DNA of 64,000 bases from an uncultured Bacilli bacterium (GCA_910589375.1 CAJUTK010000002.1:186001-250000); one strand, 5' to 3'; shown: positions 42,775 to 51,972, counted from the stretch's first letter. Program-made: numbers and translations. The notes: generated by a model not told the origin, from the letters alone.

Positions 42775-43923
42775 ATGGCAATTTTAGGAATCGCAACTGG
42801 AAAGTGTAATGATGAAATTGTAAAAATATTAGATGGCGAAGTTTGGAAAATTGATAAATATACAATGGCCTTTGCAGACTCTTATGAATTACGTGCATTT
42901 AATGCAGCTTCTTTTGCAAAATTCCAATCTCTTTATCCGTATGCGAAAAATGGCAGTGTCAGACTTTTTTTAAATGGAACAGATAAGGAATGGTTTGTAT
43001 TTTATAAAAAGCATAGACATGCTTTTGAGAAAATTATACTTGACCATGAATTTATAGAGTATTATGCAGAAATGGGAAGTAAATATTTTTCTAGAAAAGA
43101 TGTAGATATCATTGATCATTATCCACATCGAATTTCTGTATATATGAAACAATTTTGTCAAGCTCTGATAGATAAAGATTTAAAACAAACTGGACAACCA
43201 AATGGCGGAGCGTTATACTATGGTTTTATGAGAGATATTCTCTATAAGTATTTAAACTACAGTAGACAAAATAAAAATGCAAAAACGATTGATCAATTGA
43301 GTGCTGAATATTTTAGTGAGCAAATATCTATTCAAATTGCTTGTTTAAATACTCCTCCTTCTAATGATACCCCCGTTATGGATAGGGGAAAGGAACTTGA
43401 TCCTGACTATGAAATGTTTTATAGTATGGATACTTTAGAAACGAGATATGATAAGTTAAAAGGATTTCTTGGTAATCCTAATTTTGATAGATATTATGGT
43501 GATATTTTCAAAGATAGCTATTTGTTTATACTTGGAAATAAAGCCGAAGATTATTGGCAGCAGGAAGTCTATCAAAAGTGGTATGAGTATGGAACAAATG
43601 GTTTTGATGGGACTGTTATTTGTCCCGCAATTTTTAAGAATTCTGGATATGTAGATAGATTTGATGCAGCTAGTATTGTATTCTTCTGTGTCTTTGATAC
43701 CAATCCAGAAGTGGAAAGAATGATTTCTTTAGCTCTCTTAAATCAGTCAGAAGTAATAATTCACTTATATGATTCTACTTTATATCCTAAATATATAAAA
43801 AAATATCCAAAAGCTACTATTGTATTACAAGGAGTTCAAGAGGAAGATAGTTTACTAGATGCAACAGATGATTTCATGATATCTTGTTATAATAGAGTAA
43901 AAGAAAAAAGGTATCAAAAATGA
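42775..43923 (+). CDS. Unknown protein of 382 residues upstream of xerC
   Basis: Not recognised. It is soluble and rich in aromatic residues, with conserved-looking segments KCNDEIVKILDGE, EFIEYYAEMGSKYF and DRFDAASIVFFCVFD. The ATG at 42775 follows GGTGGTAG; the frame upstream is open but lies over the promoter. Its stop overlaps the xerC start in an ATGA arrangement, so both are made from one message. Confidence 0.8.
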   Translation: MAILGIATGKCNDEIVKILDGEVWKIDKYTMAFADSYELRAFNAASFAKFQSLYPYAKNGSVRLFLNGTDKEWFVFYKKHRHAFEKIILDHEFIEYYAEMGSKYFSRKDVDIIDHYPHRISVYMKQFCQALIDKDLKQTGQPNGGALYYGFMRDILYKYLNYSRQNKNAKTIDQLSAEYFSEQISIQIACLNTPPSNDTPVMDRGKELDPDYEMFYSMDTLETRYDKLKGFLGNPNFDRYYGDIFKDSYLFILGNKAEDYWQQEVYQKWYEYGTNGFDGTVICPAIFKNSGYVDRFDAASIVFFCVFDTNPEVERMISLALLNQSEVIIHLYDSTLYPKYIKKYPKATIVLQGVQEEDSLLDATDDFMISCYNRVKEKRYQK

Positions 43924-44801
43924 AAGAGATTATAATAGATTTTTTAGAAGTATTAGAGTTTGAAAAGAAATATTCTAATTATACCATCTTAAACTATCGT
44001 AATGATTTGGAAGATTTTCTAATTTTTATAGAGTCTAAAAAAGTTCCTATAAAAAAAATAGATTATGGAACTATTCGGTCATATCTAAACGTATTATACG
44101 ATAAAAAATATTCTAATAAGACAATAGCACGACATATTAGTACACTTAGAAGCTTTTTTAAATATTTAAAAAAGAAAAATATAATAGATATGAATCCTAT
44201 GACATTAGTTTCTAATCCTAAGTTGGAAAAGAAACTTCCTAAGGTTATTTCGTATAGCGATTTAGAAGCTATTTTAAATGCATTAGATGATGGAACTGTT
44301 TTAGGAAATAGAAATACTCTTATTCTAGAGTTATTATACGCAACGGGTATACGTGTTTCTGAATTAGTAAATATACAACTTAAAGATATTGATTTCAAAA
44401 AAAGAGAAATTAGAATTTTAGGAAAAGGAAATAAAGAAAGAATTGTTTTATATGGTAGTAGGTGTGAAAAATTATTAGATATTTATAAGAGTGATAGTTT
44501 TCCTGAATTGAATAAAAAGTTATTAGATTATTTACTTTTAGGAGTAAGAGGAAACAAGATTAATGAACGACAAGTTCGTACAATTGTAGATGAGGCCGTT
44601 ACAGTAGCAGGGACAAAATTGCATATTTCTCCCCATGTTTTAAGACATACTTTTGCAACTCATATGTTAAATGGGGGAGCAGATTTAAGAAGTGTTCAGC
44701 AATTACTTGGGCATGAGTCTTTAAGTACTACAACAATTTATACTCATGTTTCTAATGAGCGGCTTAGAAATGTTTATTTGCATACTCATCCACGTGCTTA
44801 G
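43920..44801 (+). CDS. xerC: Tyrosine recombinase XerC-like
   Basis: This enzyme resolves chromosome dimers at dif. The 293-residue protein has the SAM-like core-binding domain (residues 1-95) and the catalytic domain with Arg in TGIRVSEL, HVLRH, LGHESLSTT and the nucleophile Tyr in TTIYTHV. Together these are a full R-K-H-R-H-Y set. The size and lack of mobile context argue for a housekeeping Xer protein rather than an integrase; XerC versus XerD is not certain. Confidence 0.9.
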   Translation: MKEIIIDFLEVLEFEKKYSNYTILNYRNDLEDFLIFIESKKVPIKKIDYGTIRSYLNVLYDKKYSNKTIARHISTLRSFFKYLKKKNIIDMNPMTLVSNPKLEKKLPKVISYSDLEAILNALDDGTVLGNRNTLILELLYATGIRVSELVNIQLKDIDFKKREIRILGKGNKERIVLYGSRCEKLLDIYKSDSFPELNKKLLDYLLLGVRGNKINERQVRTIVDEAVTVAGTKLHISPHVLRHTFATHMLNGGADLRSVQQLLGHESLSTTTIYTHVSNERLRNVYLHTHPRA

Positions 44802-44811
44802 GGGGAATTAT

Positions 44812-45327
44812 ATGTATAGCGATGATATCAAAGATTTGAAAAGACAAAAAAGGGAGGCTAATCAAAATATTCTTTTTTCCTTTATTCGAATTTATATTAG
44901 TCTTAGGACTGGTTTTCCTGGATTAATAAAGGAAAGAGATGATTTAGTAAATATGGTAAGTAGATATTTTGAATCAGATAGAAACGAATCAGACGTTTTA
45001 CGCTTGATAAATAAGTGTTATGGTAATAGAGATGATCATGAAGGAGTAGATGAATTATTGGAAGAATTTGATGATATGTTTGAACAGTTATATGATCATT
45101 GTGAGAAAACATTTCTAGATTATGAAGACTTTCTAGAAGATTATGGTGATTTCCTAGATTTATTATTCCGTAGAATTCAAAATGGCGGAACAGATGATAC
45201 AGAAAGTTATAGGCGATACAAATTGGTACATAGACCAATAGATTTTCCAACATTCGATCAGCAATATAAAAAGAAAATGTTAGAGAAAGTTGCTCATTTA
45301 CCAGAACCAGTTGAGGTGGATTTTTAA
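44812..45327 (+). CDS. Unknown acidic protein of 171 residues
   Basis: Not recognised. The protein is helical with an acidic middle section rich in Asp, Glu, Phe and Leu (about residues 75-125). The ATG at 44812 follows GGGGGAA; the longer open frame overlaps xerC. Its stop shares one base with the tdk start (TAATG), so it belongs to a xerC-unknown-tdk unit. Confidence 0.8.
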   Translation: MYSDDIKDLKRQKREANQNILFSFIRIYISLRTGFPGLIKERDDLVNMVSRYFESDRNESDVLRLINKCYGNRDDHEGVDELLEEFDDMFEQLYDHCEKTFLDYEDFLEDYGDFLDLLFRRIQNGGTDDTESYRRYKLVHRPIDFPTFDQQYKKKMLEKVAHLPEPVEVDF

Positions 45328-45908
45328 TGGCAAAGTTTTATTTTCGTTATGGTGCAATGGACTGTGGAAAAACAACAGCACTTTTACAAGTAGCTCATAA
45401 TTATGAAGAAAAGGGAATGAGAGTAATTATTGTGAAGCCATCTATTGATACTAAGGGAGGAAAATGTATTGTCTCTAGATTAGGAATTAAAAGAAAAGTA
45501 GATGTTTGGTTAAGACCTAAAGATCATGTTAGAAATTTAATTGATTTAAAAAACACAGATTGTATTTTAGTAGATGAAGCACAGTTTTTAAAACCGGATC
45601 AAGTACAAGACTTTTGGTTGATTGCAAAACTTTATAATATTCCTGTTATCTGTTATGGACTTAGGACAACCTTCCAAACAAAGTTGTTTGAGGGGAGTAA
45701 ACCAATTATGGAATTAGCTGATGAATTAGAGGAATTAATTACTATCTGTAAGTGTGGTTCAAGAGCTAAATTTCAAGCTAGAAAAGTGAACGGTAACTAT
45801 GTAACAGAAGGCGGAGAAGTAGCGATTGATGGAGAAAACTCTGTTACTTATGAATCTTTATGTGGAAAGTGTTACATTGAGGAAGTTTTGGGAATCCATG
45901 AACTTTAA
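45327..45908 (+). CDS. tdk: Thymidine kinase
   Basis: The enzyme phosphorylates thymidine for salvage. The 193-residue protein is a type II thymidine kinase with the P-loop AMDCGKTT near residue 9, the DEAQFL Walker B near residue 82 and a lid with four Cys for zinc (CKC and CGKC). In the P-loop the common SGKS reads CGKT. The last gene of its unit; a terminator follows. Confidence 0.95.
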   Translation: MAKFYFRYGAMDCGKTTALLQVAHNYEEKGMRVIIVKPSIDTKGGKCIVSRLGIKRKVDVWLRPKDHVRNLIDLKNTDCILVDEAQFLKPDQVQDFWLIAKLYNIPVICYGLRTTFQTKLFEGSKPIMELADELEELITICKCGSRAKFQARKVNGNYVTEGGEVAIDGENSVTYESLCGKCYIEEVLGIHEL

Positions 45909-45920
45909 AATAAAAGTGTC

Positions 45921-45956
45921 AAAAAGAGGAAAAAAGTGGAAATTTTCTCTTTTTTT
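45921..45956 (+). terminator. Hairpin with T tract after tdk
   Basis: AAAAAGAG and a bulged GAAAA pair with TTTTCTCTTTTT, followed by a T run that continues into the next -35. Confidence 0.55.
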
Positions 45957-45957
45957 C

Positions 45958-45986
45958 TTGCTTGGATTACGCCTTAATGTTATAAT
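45958..45986 (+). promoter_or_regulatory. Promoter of ppdK
   Basis: TTGCTT at 45958 and the extended TGTTATAAT (TATAAT at 45981) are spaced by 17 bases, followed by AGGAGG at 45997. Confidence 0.8.
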
Positions 45987-46008
45987 AGACGGTGTTAGGA
46001 GGAATATG

Positions 46009-48639
46009 ATGACAAAATATGTTTATTTGTTTACCGAAGGTAATGCTGATATGAGAAACCTTCTTGGTGGTAAAGGTGCTAACTTAGCAGAAATGACAAA
46101 TATTGGTCTACCAGTACCACAAGGTTTTACTATCACAACTGAAGCATGTACTCAATATTATGAAGATGGTAGAGAAATTAATGATGAAATCCAATCTCAA
46201 ATTAATGAGTATATCGGTAAGATGGAAAGTATTACTGGAAAGAAGTTTGGAGATAAAGAAAATCCATTACTTGTTTCTGTAAGATCAGGAGCAAGAGCTT
46301 CTATGCCAGGTATGATGGATACTATTCTTAATTTAGGTCTAAATGAAGAAGTAGTAAACGTTCTAGCTGAAAAATCAGGAAATGCTAGATGGGCTTGGGA
46401 TTGCTACAGAAGATTTATTCAAATGTATTCTGACGTAGTAATGGAAGTTGGAAAAAAATATTTTGAAGAGTTAATCGACAAAATGAAAGAAGCTAAAGGA
46501 GTTACACAAGACGTTGAACTTAACGCTGATGACTTAAAAGAATTAGCAAACCAATTTAAGGCTGAATATAAAGAAAAAATTGGTGAAGACTTCCCAAGTG
46601 ATCCAAAAGAACAATTAATGGGAGCTATCAAAGCTGTATTCCGTTCTTGGGATAATCCACGTGCTAATATCTATAGAAGAGATAACGACATTCCTTATTC
46701 TTGGGGAACTGCTGTTAACGTTCAATCTATGGCATTTGGTAACATGGGTGATGACTGTGGTACTGGTGTTGCATTTACTCGTGACCCAGCAACAGGAGCA
46801 AAAGGTTTATTTGGTGAATTCTTAACAAATGCACAAGGAGAAGACGTAGTTGCAGGTGTTCGTACACCAATGCATATTACTGAAATGGAAACAAAATTCC
46901 CAGAAGCATTTAAAGAATTTAAGACTGTTTGTGAAACGTTAGAATCTCACTATAGAGATATGCAAGATATGGAATTTACTGTTGAACATGGTAAACTTTA
47001 TATGTTACAAACAAGAAATGGTAAAAGAACAGCTCAAGCTGCTTTAAAAATTGCTTGTGATTTAGTAGATGAGGGAATGCGTACTGAAGAAGAAGCAGTA
47101 CTTATGATTGATCCAAGAAACTTAGATACATTATTACACCCTCAATTTGATGCTGCTGCATTAAAAGCTGCTAAACCAATCGGAAAAGGATTAGGAGCTA
47201 GTCCTGGTGCTGCTTGCGGTAAAGTTGTATTTACTGCTGAAGAAGCTGAAAAACAAGGATTAGGTGGAGCAGGAGAAAAAGTTATTTTAGTTAGACTTGA
47301 AACTTCACCAGAAGATATCGGTGGTATGAAAGCTGCTCAAGGTATCTTAACAGTTCGTGGTGGAATGACATCACATGCTGCCGTAGTTGCTCGTGGTATG
47401 GGTTCTTGCTGTGTATCTGGATGTGGAGAAATTGCCATGAACGAAGCTAAGAAAGAATTTACTTTAGCTGGAAAAACATATCATGAAGGAGATGTAATCT
47501 CTATTGATGGTACTACTGGTAATATCTATGATGGAGCTATTCCTACTGTAGATGCTTCTATCGCTGGAGAATTTGGACGTGTTATGGCATGGGCTGACAA
47601 ATATAGAAAATTAGGCGTTAGAACAAATGCTGATAACCCAACAGATACTAAAAAAGCTATTGAATTAGGTGCTGAAGGTATTGGTCTTTGCCGTACAGAG
47701 CACATGTTCTTTGAAGAGGAAAGAATTCCTGCTATTAGAAAGATGATTTTAGCAGATACTGTAGAAGAAAGAGAAAAAGCATTAGATGCATTAATTCCAT
47801 TCCAAAAAGGTGACTTTAAGGCAATGTATAAGGAATTAAAAGGTCTACCAATGACAGTTCGTTACTTAGACCCACCTCTACATGAATTCTTACCAAAAGA
47901 AGAAAAAGATATTGAAGCTTTAGCTAGTGAAATGGGAGTTACTGTTGAACAACTAAAGCAAAAATGTGATGATTTACATGAGTTTAACCCAATGATGGGA
48001 CATAGAGGTTGTCGTTTAGCAGTTACTTATCCAGAAATTGCTAAGATGCAAACAAGAGCGCTTATGGAAGCTGCTATTGAAGTAAAAGCAGAAGAAGGAT
48101 ACGATATCGTTCCTGAAATCATGATTCCATTAGTTGGAGAAGTAAAAGAACTTAAATATGTTAAAGATGTAGTAGTTGCTACTGCTGAAGAAGTTAAGAA
48201 AGAAAAGAATTCTGATATGGAATACCATATTGGTACTATGATTGAAATTCCAAGAGCTGCTTTAACAGCTGATGAAATTGCTAAAGAAGCTGAATTCTTC
48301 TCATTTGGAACAAATGACTTAACTCAAATGACATTTGGTTTCTCAAGAGATGATGCTGGTAAGTTCTTAAAATCTTACTATGAAACTAAGATTTATGAGC
48401 AAGATCCATTCGCAAGAATCGATCAAACTGGTGTAGGTTCTTTAGTTAAACTTGCAGTTGAAAAAGGTAAATCTACAAGACCAAATATTAAGCTTGGTAT
48501 TTGTGGAGAGCATGGTGGAGATCCATCAAGTGTTGAATTCTGTCATAATATAGGATTAACATATGTTTCTTGTTCACCATTTAGAGTACCAATTGCACGT
48601 TTAGCTGCTGCTCAAGCTGCTATTAAAGAAAATATGTAG
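46009..48639 (+). CDS. ppdK: Pyruvate, phosphate dikinase
   Basis: The enzyme interconverts pyruvate, ATP and phosphate with phosphoenolpyruvate, AMP and pyrophosphate, and often replaces pyruvate kinase in anaerobes. The 876-residue protein has the nucleotide-binding N-terminal domain (LGGKGANLAEM), the phosphohistidine loop GGMTSHAAVVARGMG and the C-terminal barrel with GICGEHGGDP carrying the catalytic Cys. ATG 46009 gives six-base spacing to AGGAGG; an ATG three bases earlier is also possible. Codons look biased (many GCT, GAA, TTC), as expected of a highly expressed gene. Confidence 0.97.
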   Translation: MTKYVYLFTEGNADMRNLLGGKGANLAEMTNIGLPVPQGFTITTEACTQYYEDGREINDEIQSQINEYIGKMESITGKKFGDKENPLLVSVRSGARASMPGMMDTILNLGLNEEVVNVLAEKSGNARWAWDCYRRFIQMYSDVVMEVGKKYFEELIDKMKEAKGVTQDVELNADDLKELANQFKAEYKEKIGEDFPSDPKEQLMGAIKAVFRSWDNPRANIYRRDNDIPYSWGTAVNVQSMAFGNMGDDCGTGVAFTRDPATGAKGLFGEFLTNAQGEDVVAGVRTPMHITEMETKFPEAFKEFKTVCETLESHYRDMQDMEFTVEHGKLYMLQTRNGKRTAQAALKIACDLVDEGMRTEEEAVLMIDPRNLDTLLHPQFDAAALKAAKPIGKGLGASPGAACGKVVFTAEEAEKQGLGGAGEKVILVRLETSPEDIGGMKAAQGILTVRGGMTSHAAVVARGMGSCCVSGCGEIAMNEAKKEFTLAGKTYHEGDVISIDGTTGNIYDGAIPTVDASIAGEFGRVMAWADKYRKLGVRTNADNPTDTKKAIELGAEGIGLCRTEHMFFEEERIPAIRKMILADTVEEREKALDALIPFQKGDFKAMYKELKGLPMTVRYLDPPLHEFLPKEEKDIEALASEMGVTVEQLKQKCDDLHEFNPMMGHRGCRLAVTYPEIAKMQTRALMEAAIEVKAEEGYDIVPEIMIPLVGEVKELKYVKDVVVATAEEVKKEKNSDMEYHIGTMIEIPRAALTADEIAKEAEFFSFGTNDLTQMTFGFSRDDAGKFLKSYYETKIYEQDPFARIDQTGVGSLVKLAVEKGKSTRPNIKLGICGEHGGDPSSVEFCHNIGLTYVSCSPFRVPIARLAAAQAAIKENM

Positions 48640-48640
48640 T

Positions 48641-48667
48641 AAAAAGAATGGTTAAACCATTCTTTTT
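48641..48667. terminator. Bidirectional terminator between ppdK and the PHP fragment
   Basis: The stem AAAAAGAATGGT / ACCATTCTTTTT with loop TAA has A/T runs on both sides and serves both converging genes. Confidence 0.85.
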
Positions 48668-49078
48668 TTATTTGTCTGATAAAGAAATAAATTTTCTTTT
48701 TAAATATAATCCTTTTTGAAATTGGTAACTTTCATCCATTTGGGGAATAGCATCATAGATTTCATTTAGACGGTGGGCATCACTTCCTATCGTAACTTTA
48801 TTACCTCCACATTCTTTATATAGTTCCAATTTGCTTTTAGAAGGAAAGGAATCGAGGTGTGACCTTCTAACAGCAGAAGAATTAATTTCTAAAGCAATAT
48901 CTTTTTTTACAAGAACTGTAAAAATTTCTTTTAGAATATCCTCTGTAATAGGGGAATCATCCAGTTTTCTTCTTAAATAATCTAAATGGCCAAGGGAATC
49001 AAAACCACCTTGAGTTACCATTTGAAGAATTCTTTTATAGTATTTTAATAGTTCTATTTTACTGGAATCTTTAGGCAT
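48668..49078 (-). pseudogene. C-terminal fragment of a PHP-domain phosphatase (HisK-like)
   Basis: The 136 codons match the last half of a PHP histidinol-phosphatase: GFDSLGHLDYLRR, ALEINSSAVRR and the metal-binding TIGSDAHRL. The usual protein is about 260 residues, so the N-terminal metal motifs (HxH) are missing. The start lies three bases from a LysR gene on the other strand that also lacks its N-terminus, with no room for a promoter or ribosome binding site. This is best read as a remnant left by a deletion or rearrangement. Confidence 0.75.
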
Positions 49079-49081
49079 GAT

Positions 49082-49930
49082 ATGATTACTACCAAAAATA
49101 TAACCAAAGCTAGTGAAAACTTAAATGTTTCTCAACCAGCTTTAACAAAGGCTTTGAAACAATTAGAGAGTGATTTGAATACAAAATTATTTAATCGTAG
49201 TAAAAAGGGTGTTTCTTTGACAGAGGCAGGAGAGATTTTATATGAATTTACTTCCGCTACTTTTCAAAGCTTCGGTAATACGTTAAATGTTATAGAACAA
49301 GAAAATGAAAAGGGAGGACATCTTTATATAGGCGCTACGACAACTAACTTTTTAGAACCTATTTTGCCAATATTACAAAAATTTAAAGAATTGTATCCTA
49401 ATGTAAAAATTGAAATTGTATTAGAGGAAATAGAGGTATTAGAAAAGTATAGTAGATTAGGAAAATTAGATATATTGATAAAAAATAGTTATGAGGAATT
49501 AAAAAACTTTCAAAATATTGTATCTTTTGATATTCAAGACTGTTTTATTGCTTCTAAAAAGGAATATGCAGAATTAGAAAATAAAACCGTTACTTTAGAA
49601 GAATTATTAAACCATTATCCGTTTGTTTTGTTGAGCAATATTACTCATGGTAGGAAAAATTTTGATGCTTATTTAAGAAGTAAAAATATTACTTTTAAAC
49701 CTACTTATGAATTTAATAGTTATAGTTTATGCCGAGAATTAATAAGAAATGGTTTTGGTATTGGTATAGGAAATCCTATTCACTATCAAGGAAAAGAATT
49801 TATTATATTGAAAACAGATTTTTCTTTACCGAAAAGAGTTTTCAATATTGGTTTTATAAGGACGAGTAAAAATGCATGCTTAAATGATTTTATTCTTTTA
49901 TTAGAAAATAATTTGATTATTAAAGATTGA
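49082..49930 (+). CDS. LysR family regulator, N-terminally truncated
   Basis: The 282-residue frame has most of the LysR winged helix (NITKASENLNVSQPALTKALKQLE) and a full effector-binding domain (about residues 75-275). The first 15 or so residues, which form the first helix, are missing: the match starts at TTKN. No Shine-Dalgarno is visible. It faces away from the PHP fragment, and both lack 5' ends at the same point, so it may be a pseudogene. If expressed, DNA binding would be impaired. Confidence 0.7.
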   Translation: MITTKNITKASENLNVSQPALTKALKQLESDLNTKLFNRSKKGVSLTEAGEILYEFTSATFQSFGNTLNVIEQENEKGGHLYIGATTTNFLEPILPILQKFKELYPNVKIEIVLEEIEVLEKYSRLGKLDILIKNSYEELKNFQNIVSFDIQDCFIASKKEYAELENKTVTLEELLNHYPFVLLSNITHGRKNFDAYLRSKNITFKPTYEFNSYSLCRELIRNGFGIGIGNPIHYQGKEFIILKTDFSLPKRVFNIGFIRTSKNACLNDFILLLENNLIIKD

Positions 49931-49957
49931 CAAAAAAAGAATGAAAAATCATTCTTT
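49931..49957 (-). terminator. Terminator of the unknown minus-strand gene
   Basis: The stem AAAGAATGA / TCATTCTTT with a four-base loop is followed, on the minus strand, by a run of seven T. Confidence 0.8.
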
Positions 49958-50584
49958 GGGATAATGAGAAAGTCTCTGTAACATTTTTATACTATTTTTT
50001 TCTACACTTTTCTTTTTCTCCAAGTTTGATGAAGTATTTTCATTTGCTTTTAAAACCTCTAGAATGCCTTGTAAGAAATCTGGTTCTACTAAAAGAGGAG
50101 AACCTTGCTTCCATAATTGTCTACAGAATTCAATAAATATTGGATTATTATGAAAATGATTACTCTCTTGTAAAAGGATGCCTTGTAAGAAATTACTATT
50201 AGAAGCTGCTACACACGATAGTTTTTCCTCTTCTCTTTTTCTTTTCATTTCAAGTAAAGAATCTAAATATCTTACTTTTTTAAAGATTTGTTGCCATTGA
50301 TAATGTCTTTGATAAAAAGAAAGATAGTCTCCACAAGCTTGTAATGTCATTACCTTTTCAGTACTCCATTTAATTCCTAGATAGTCAAATACAGCAGTAG
50401 CATTTCTAGAAGTAACAGAACTGTATACTTTTTCATCTATTAAAGAATAGATACCTTTATATAGATTGCCTGTTGCATAGATGGGATTTAAGATTCTCAT
50501 TTCACTCGAAAAAGTTTCTATTTGTTCTAATTTTGGACCTAATATATTAGAATCAGTAGTAAGCAAAATGTCATATAAAATCAT
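49949..50584 (-). CDS. Unknown protein of 211 residues (start possibly upstream at a CTG)
   Basis: Not recognised. The protein is soluble, with an N-terminal mixed region (CGDYLSFYQRHYQWQQ near residue 85) and a Ser/Lys-rich C-terminus. The ATG at 50584 has no ribosome binding site. In the same frame, a CTG at 50632 has GAGGTG with five-base spacing and a TATAAT on the minus strand at 50657-50662, and would add 16 residues. The true start is therefore uncertain. Confidence 0.72.
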   Translation of the reverse strand: MILYDILLTTDSNILGPKLEQIETFSSEMRILNPIYATGNLYKGIYSLIDEKVYSSVTSRNATAVFDYLGIKWSTEKVMTLQACGDYLSFYQRHYQWQQIFKKVRYLDSLLEMKRKREEEKLSCVAASNSNFLQGILLQESNHFHNNPIFIEFCRQLWKQGSPLLVEPDFLQGILEVLKANENTSSNLEKKKSVEKNSIKMLQRLSHYPKE

Positions 50585-50656
50585 TAAATTTATTTGGTGC
50601 TGGGAATTTTCGCTAAATTTTGTAAGTTCCAGAAAATCACCTCTTTAATTTTTTCT

Positions 50657-50662
50657 ATTATA
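50657..50662 (-). promoter_or_regulatory. -10 element of the unknown minus-strand gene
   Basis: On the minus strand this reads TGTTATAAT, an extended -10, and lies before AAAGAGGTGA. Confidence 0.6.
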
Positions 50663-50728
50663 ACAAAAAAATAATGATTTGTAATAGAGACGTTTGGCAT
50701 ATTTTTGACATTTCAAATGCTTAAATCA

Positions 50729-50757
50729 TTGCAATTATTTCTTATTTTATATATAAT
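50729..50757 (+). promoter_or_regulatory. Promoter of the PfkB-family kinase gene
   Basis: TTGCAA at 50729 and TATAAT at 50752 are spaced by 17 bases; GGTGAT precedes the start at 50773. Confidence 0.8.
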
Positions 50758-50772
50758 AGAATTGGTGATAAT

Positions 50773-51669
50773 ATGAAGGTATTATGTATTGGACATGCAG
50801 CTTATGATATTACAACACCAGTAGATACATTTCCAAAAGAAAATACAAAGACTCGTGTTCCAGAAAGAATAGAATGTGGTGGTGGTCCTGCAGGAAATGC
50901 TGCCTATCTTCTAGGAAAATGGGGTGTTAGTACTTATTTTGCTGGTGTAGTAGGAGATGATCTATATGGACATCGTATCATTGAAGAGTATCAAAGAGTA
51001 GGTGTAAATACAGACTATTTACAAGTTAGTAAAGATGAGGTAACAGCTTCTAGCTTTATTGTTGCGAACCGTGAAAATGGTAGTAGAACAATACTTACTT
51101 ATCGTCCAAGTGAAATGAAAATGACAGATGTAGATATTGAAATTGAGCCAGATATCATTTTAATTGATGGGCAAGAACCAGAATTTTCTAAGAAAATGAT
51201 TGAAAAGTATCCTAATGCAGTAAGTATTATAGATGCAGGAAGAACAAAAAGAGCTATTAGAGAATTGTGTAGAATGGTAAATTATGTAGTTTGTTCTAAA
51301 GATTTTGCAGAAGGAATTAGTGGCATCAAAATTTATGAGAATGAAAGTCTTGAACATGCTATTTTAAAGTTAGAAAATGAATTTCATACGAATATTATTG
51401 TAACATTAGAAGCAACAGGATGTGCTTATCGTAATGATGAAGGTAAAATAGAAATTGTCCCTTCTATTAAAGTTAGGGCCATTGATTCAACTGGGGCAGG
51501 AGATATTTTCCATGGAGCCTTTACTTATGGAATCGCTCAGAACTGGCCTATGGAGAAAATACTTCGTTTTTCAAATTTAACAGGAGCTATGTCGGTTACA
51601 CGTGTTGGTGGTAGAAATTCTATATTTGAATTAGACGATATGATTGAAATTTATAATGAAGTTAAGTGA
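50773..51669 (+). CDS. PfkB-family carbohydrate kinase
   Basis: The 298-residue protein is a ribokinase/PfkB-type sugar or nucleoside kinase, with the N-terminal CGGGPAGNAAYLLGKWG signature, FAGVVGDDLYG and the C-terminal signature DSTGAGDIFHGAF that holds the catalytic Asp. The substrate cannot be told from sequence. The next gene starts inside its last codons. Confidence 0.92.
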   Translation: MKVLCIGHAAYDITTPVDTFPKENTKTRVPERIECGGGPAGNAAYLLGKWGVSTYFAGVVGDDLYGHRIIEEYQRVGVNTDYLQVSKDEVTASSFIVANRENGSRTILTYRPSEMKMTDVDIEIEPDIILIDGQEPEFSKKMIEKYPNAVSIIDAGRTKRAIRELCRMVNYVVCSKDFAEGISGIKIYENESLEHAILKLENEFHTNIIVTLEATGCAYRNDEGKIEIVPSIKVRAIDSTGAGDIFHGAFTYGIAQNWPMEKILRFSNLTGAMSVTRVGGRNSIFELDDMIEIYNEVK

Positions 51670-51925
51670 GATTATTTTTATTGATCAATTTCCATCTTTA
51701 GATCTTCATGGTTTTGATAGAGATTATGCTAGAATTAAGATAAATGAGTTCATTCAGGATAATTTTGTTATGAAAAATGAGTTTATAGTGATTGTTCATG
51801 GGGTTGGGAGTGGCATTTTAAAGCAAGAAACTTTAGACACCTTAAAAAAGAATAAAAAAGTGGAAGAATACCAACTCTTTAAAGGAAATATAGGGTGTAC
51901 TATTGCAAAAATAAAGAAAAAATAA
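51656..51925 (+). CDS. Small Smr-domain protein
   Basis: This 89-residue protein is a stand-alone Smr domain, the nuclease-like C-terminal module of MutS2, with SLDLHGFDRDYAR and the VHGVGSGILKQET motif. The role may be RNA or DNA cleavage or ribosome rescue; family knowledge only. ATG 51656 lies inside the end of the kinase gene, without its own ribosome binding site, so it is probably translated by coupling. Confidence 0.88.
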   Translation: MKLSEIIFIDQFPSLDLHGFDRDYARIKINEFIQDNFVMKNEFIVIVHGVGSGILKQETLDTLKKNKKVEEYQLFKGNIGCTIAKIKKK

Positions 51926-51943
51926 AAAAATAAATATAAAAAG

Positions 51944-51972
51944 TTGACAATATGTAAAAAAAGTGGTAGGAT
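51944..51972 (+). promoter_or_regulatory. Promoter of the repeat-rich surface protein
   Basis: TTGACA at 51944 and an extended TGGTAGGAT (TAGGAT at 51967) are spaced by 17 bases. The region to the start codon resembles the one before the lipoprotein gene at 60287. Confidence 0.75.

Noticed and set aside
44063..44398. Minus-strand open frame over xerC
   Set aside because: It is opposite a conserved recombinase gene and has no start signals; a shadow frame.
43920..44801. Tyrosine recombinase as sign of an integrated element
   Set aside because: Length and motifs fit chromosomal XerC; there are no attachment sites, phage genes or atypical composition around it.
45826..46008. Longer start of pyruvate phosphate dikinase
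   Set aside because: The upstream frame overlaps tdk, a terminator and the promoter; AGGAGG points to 46006-46009.
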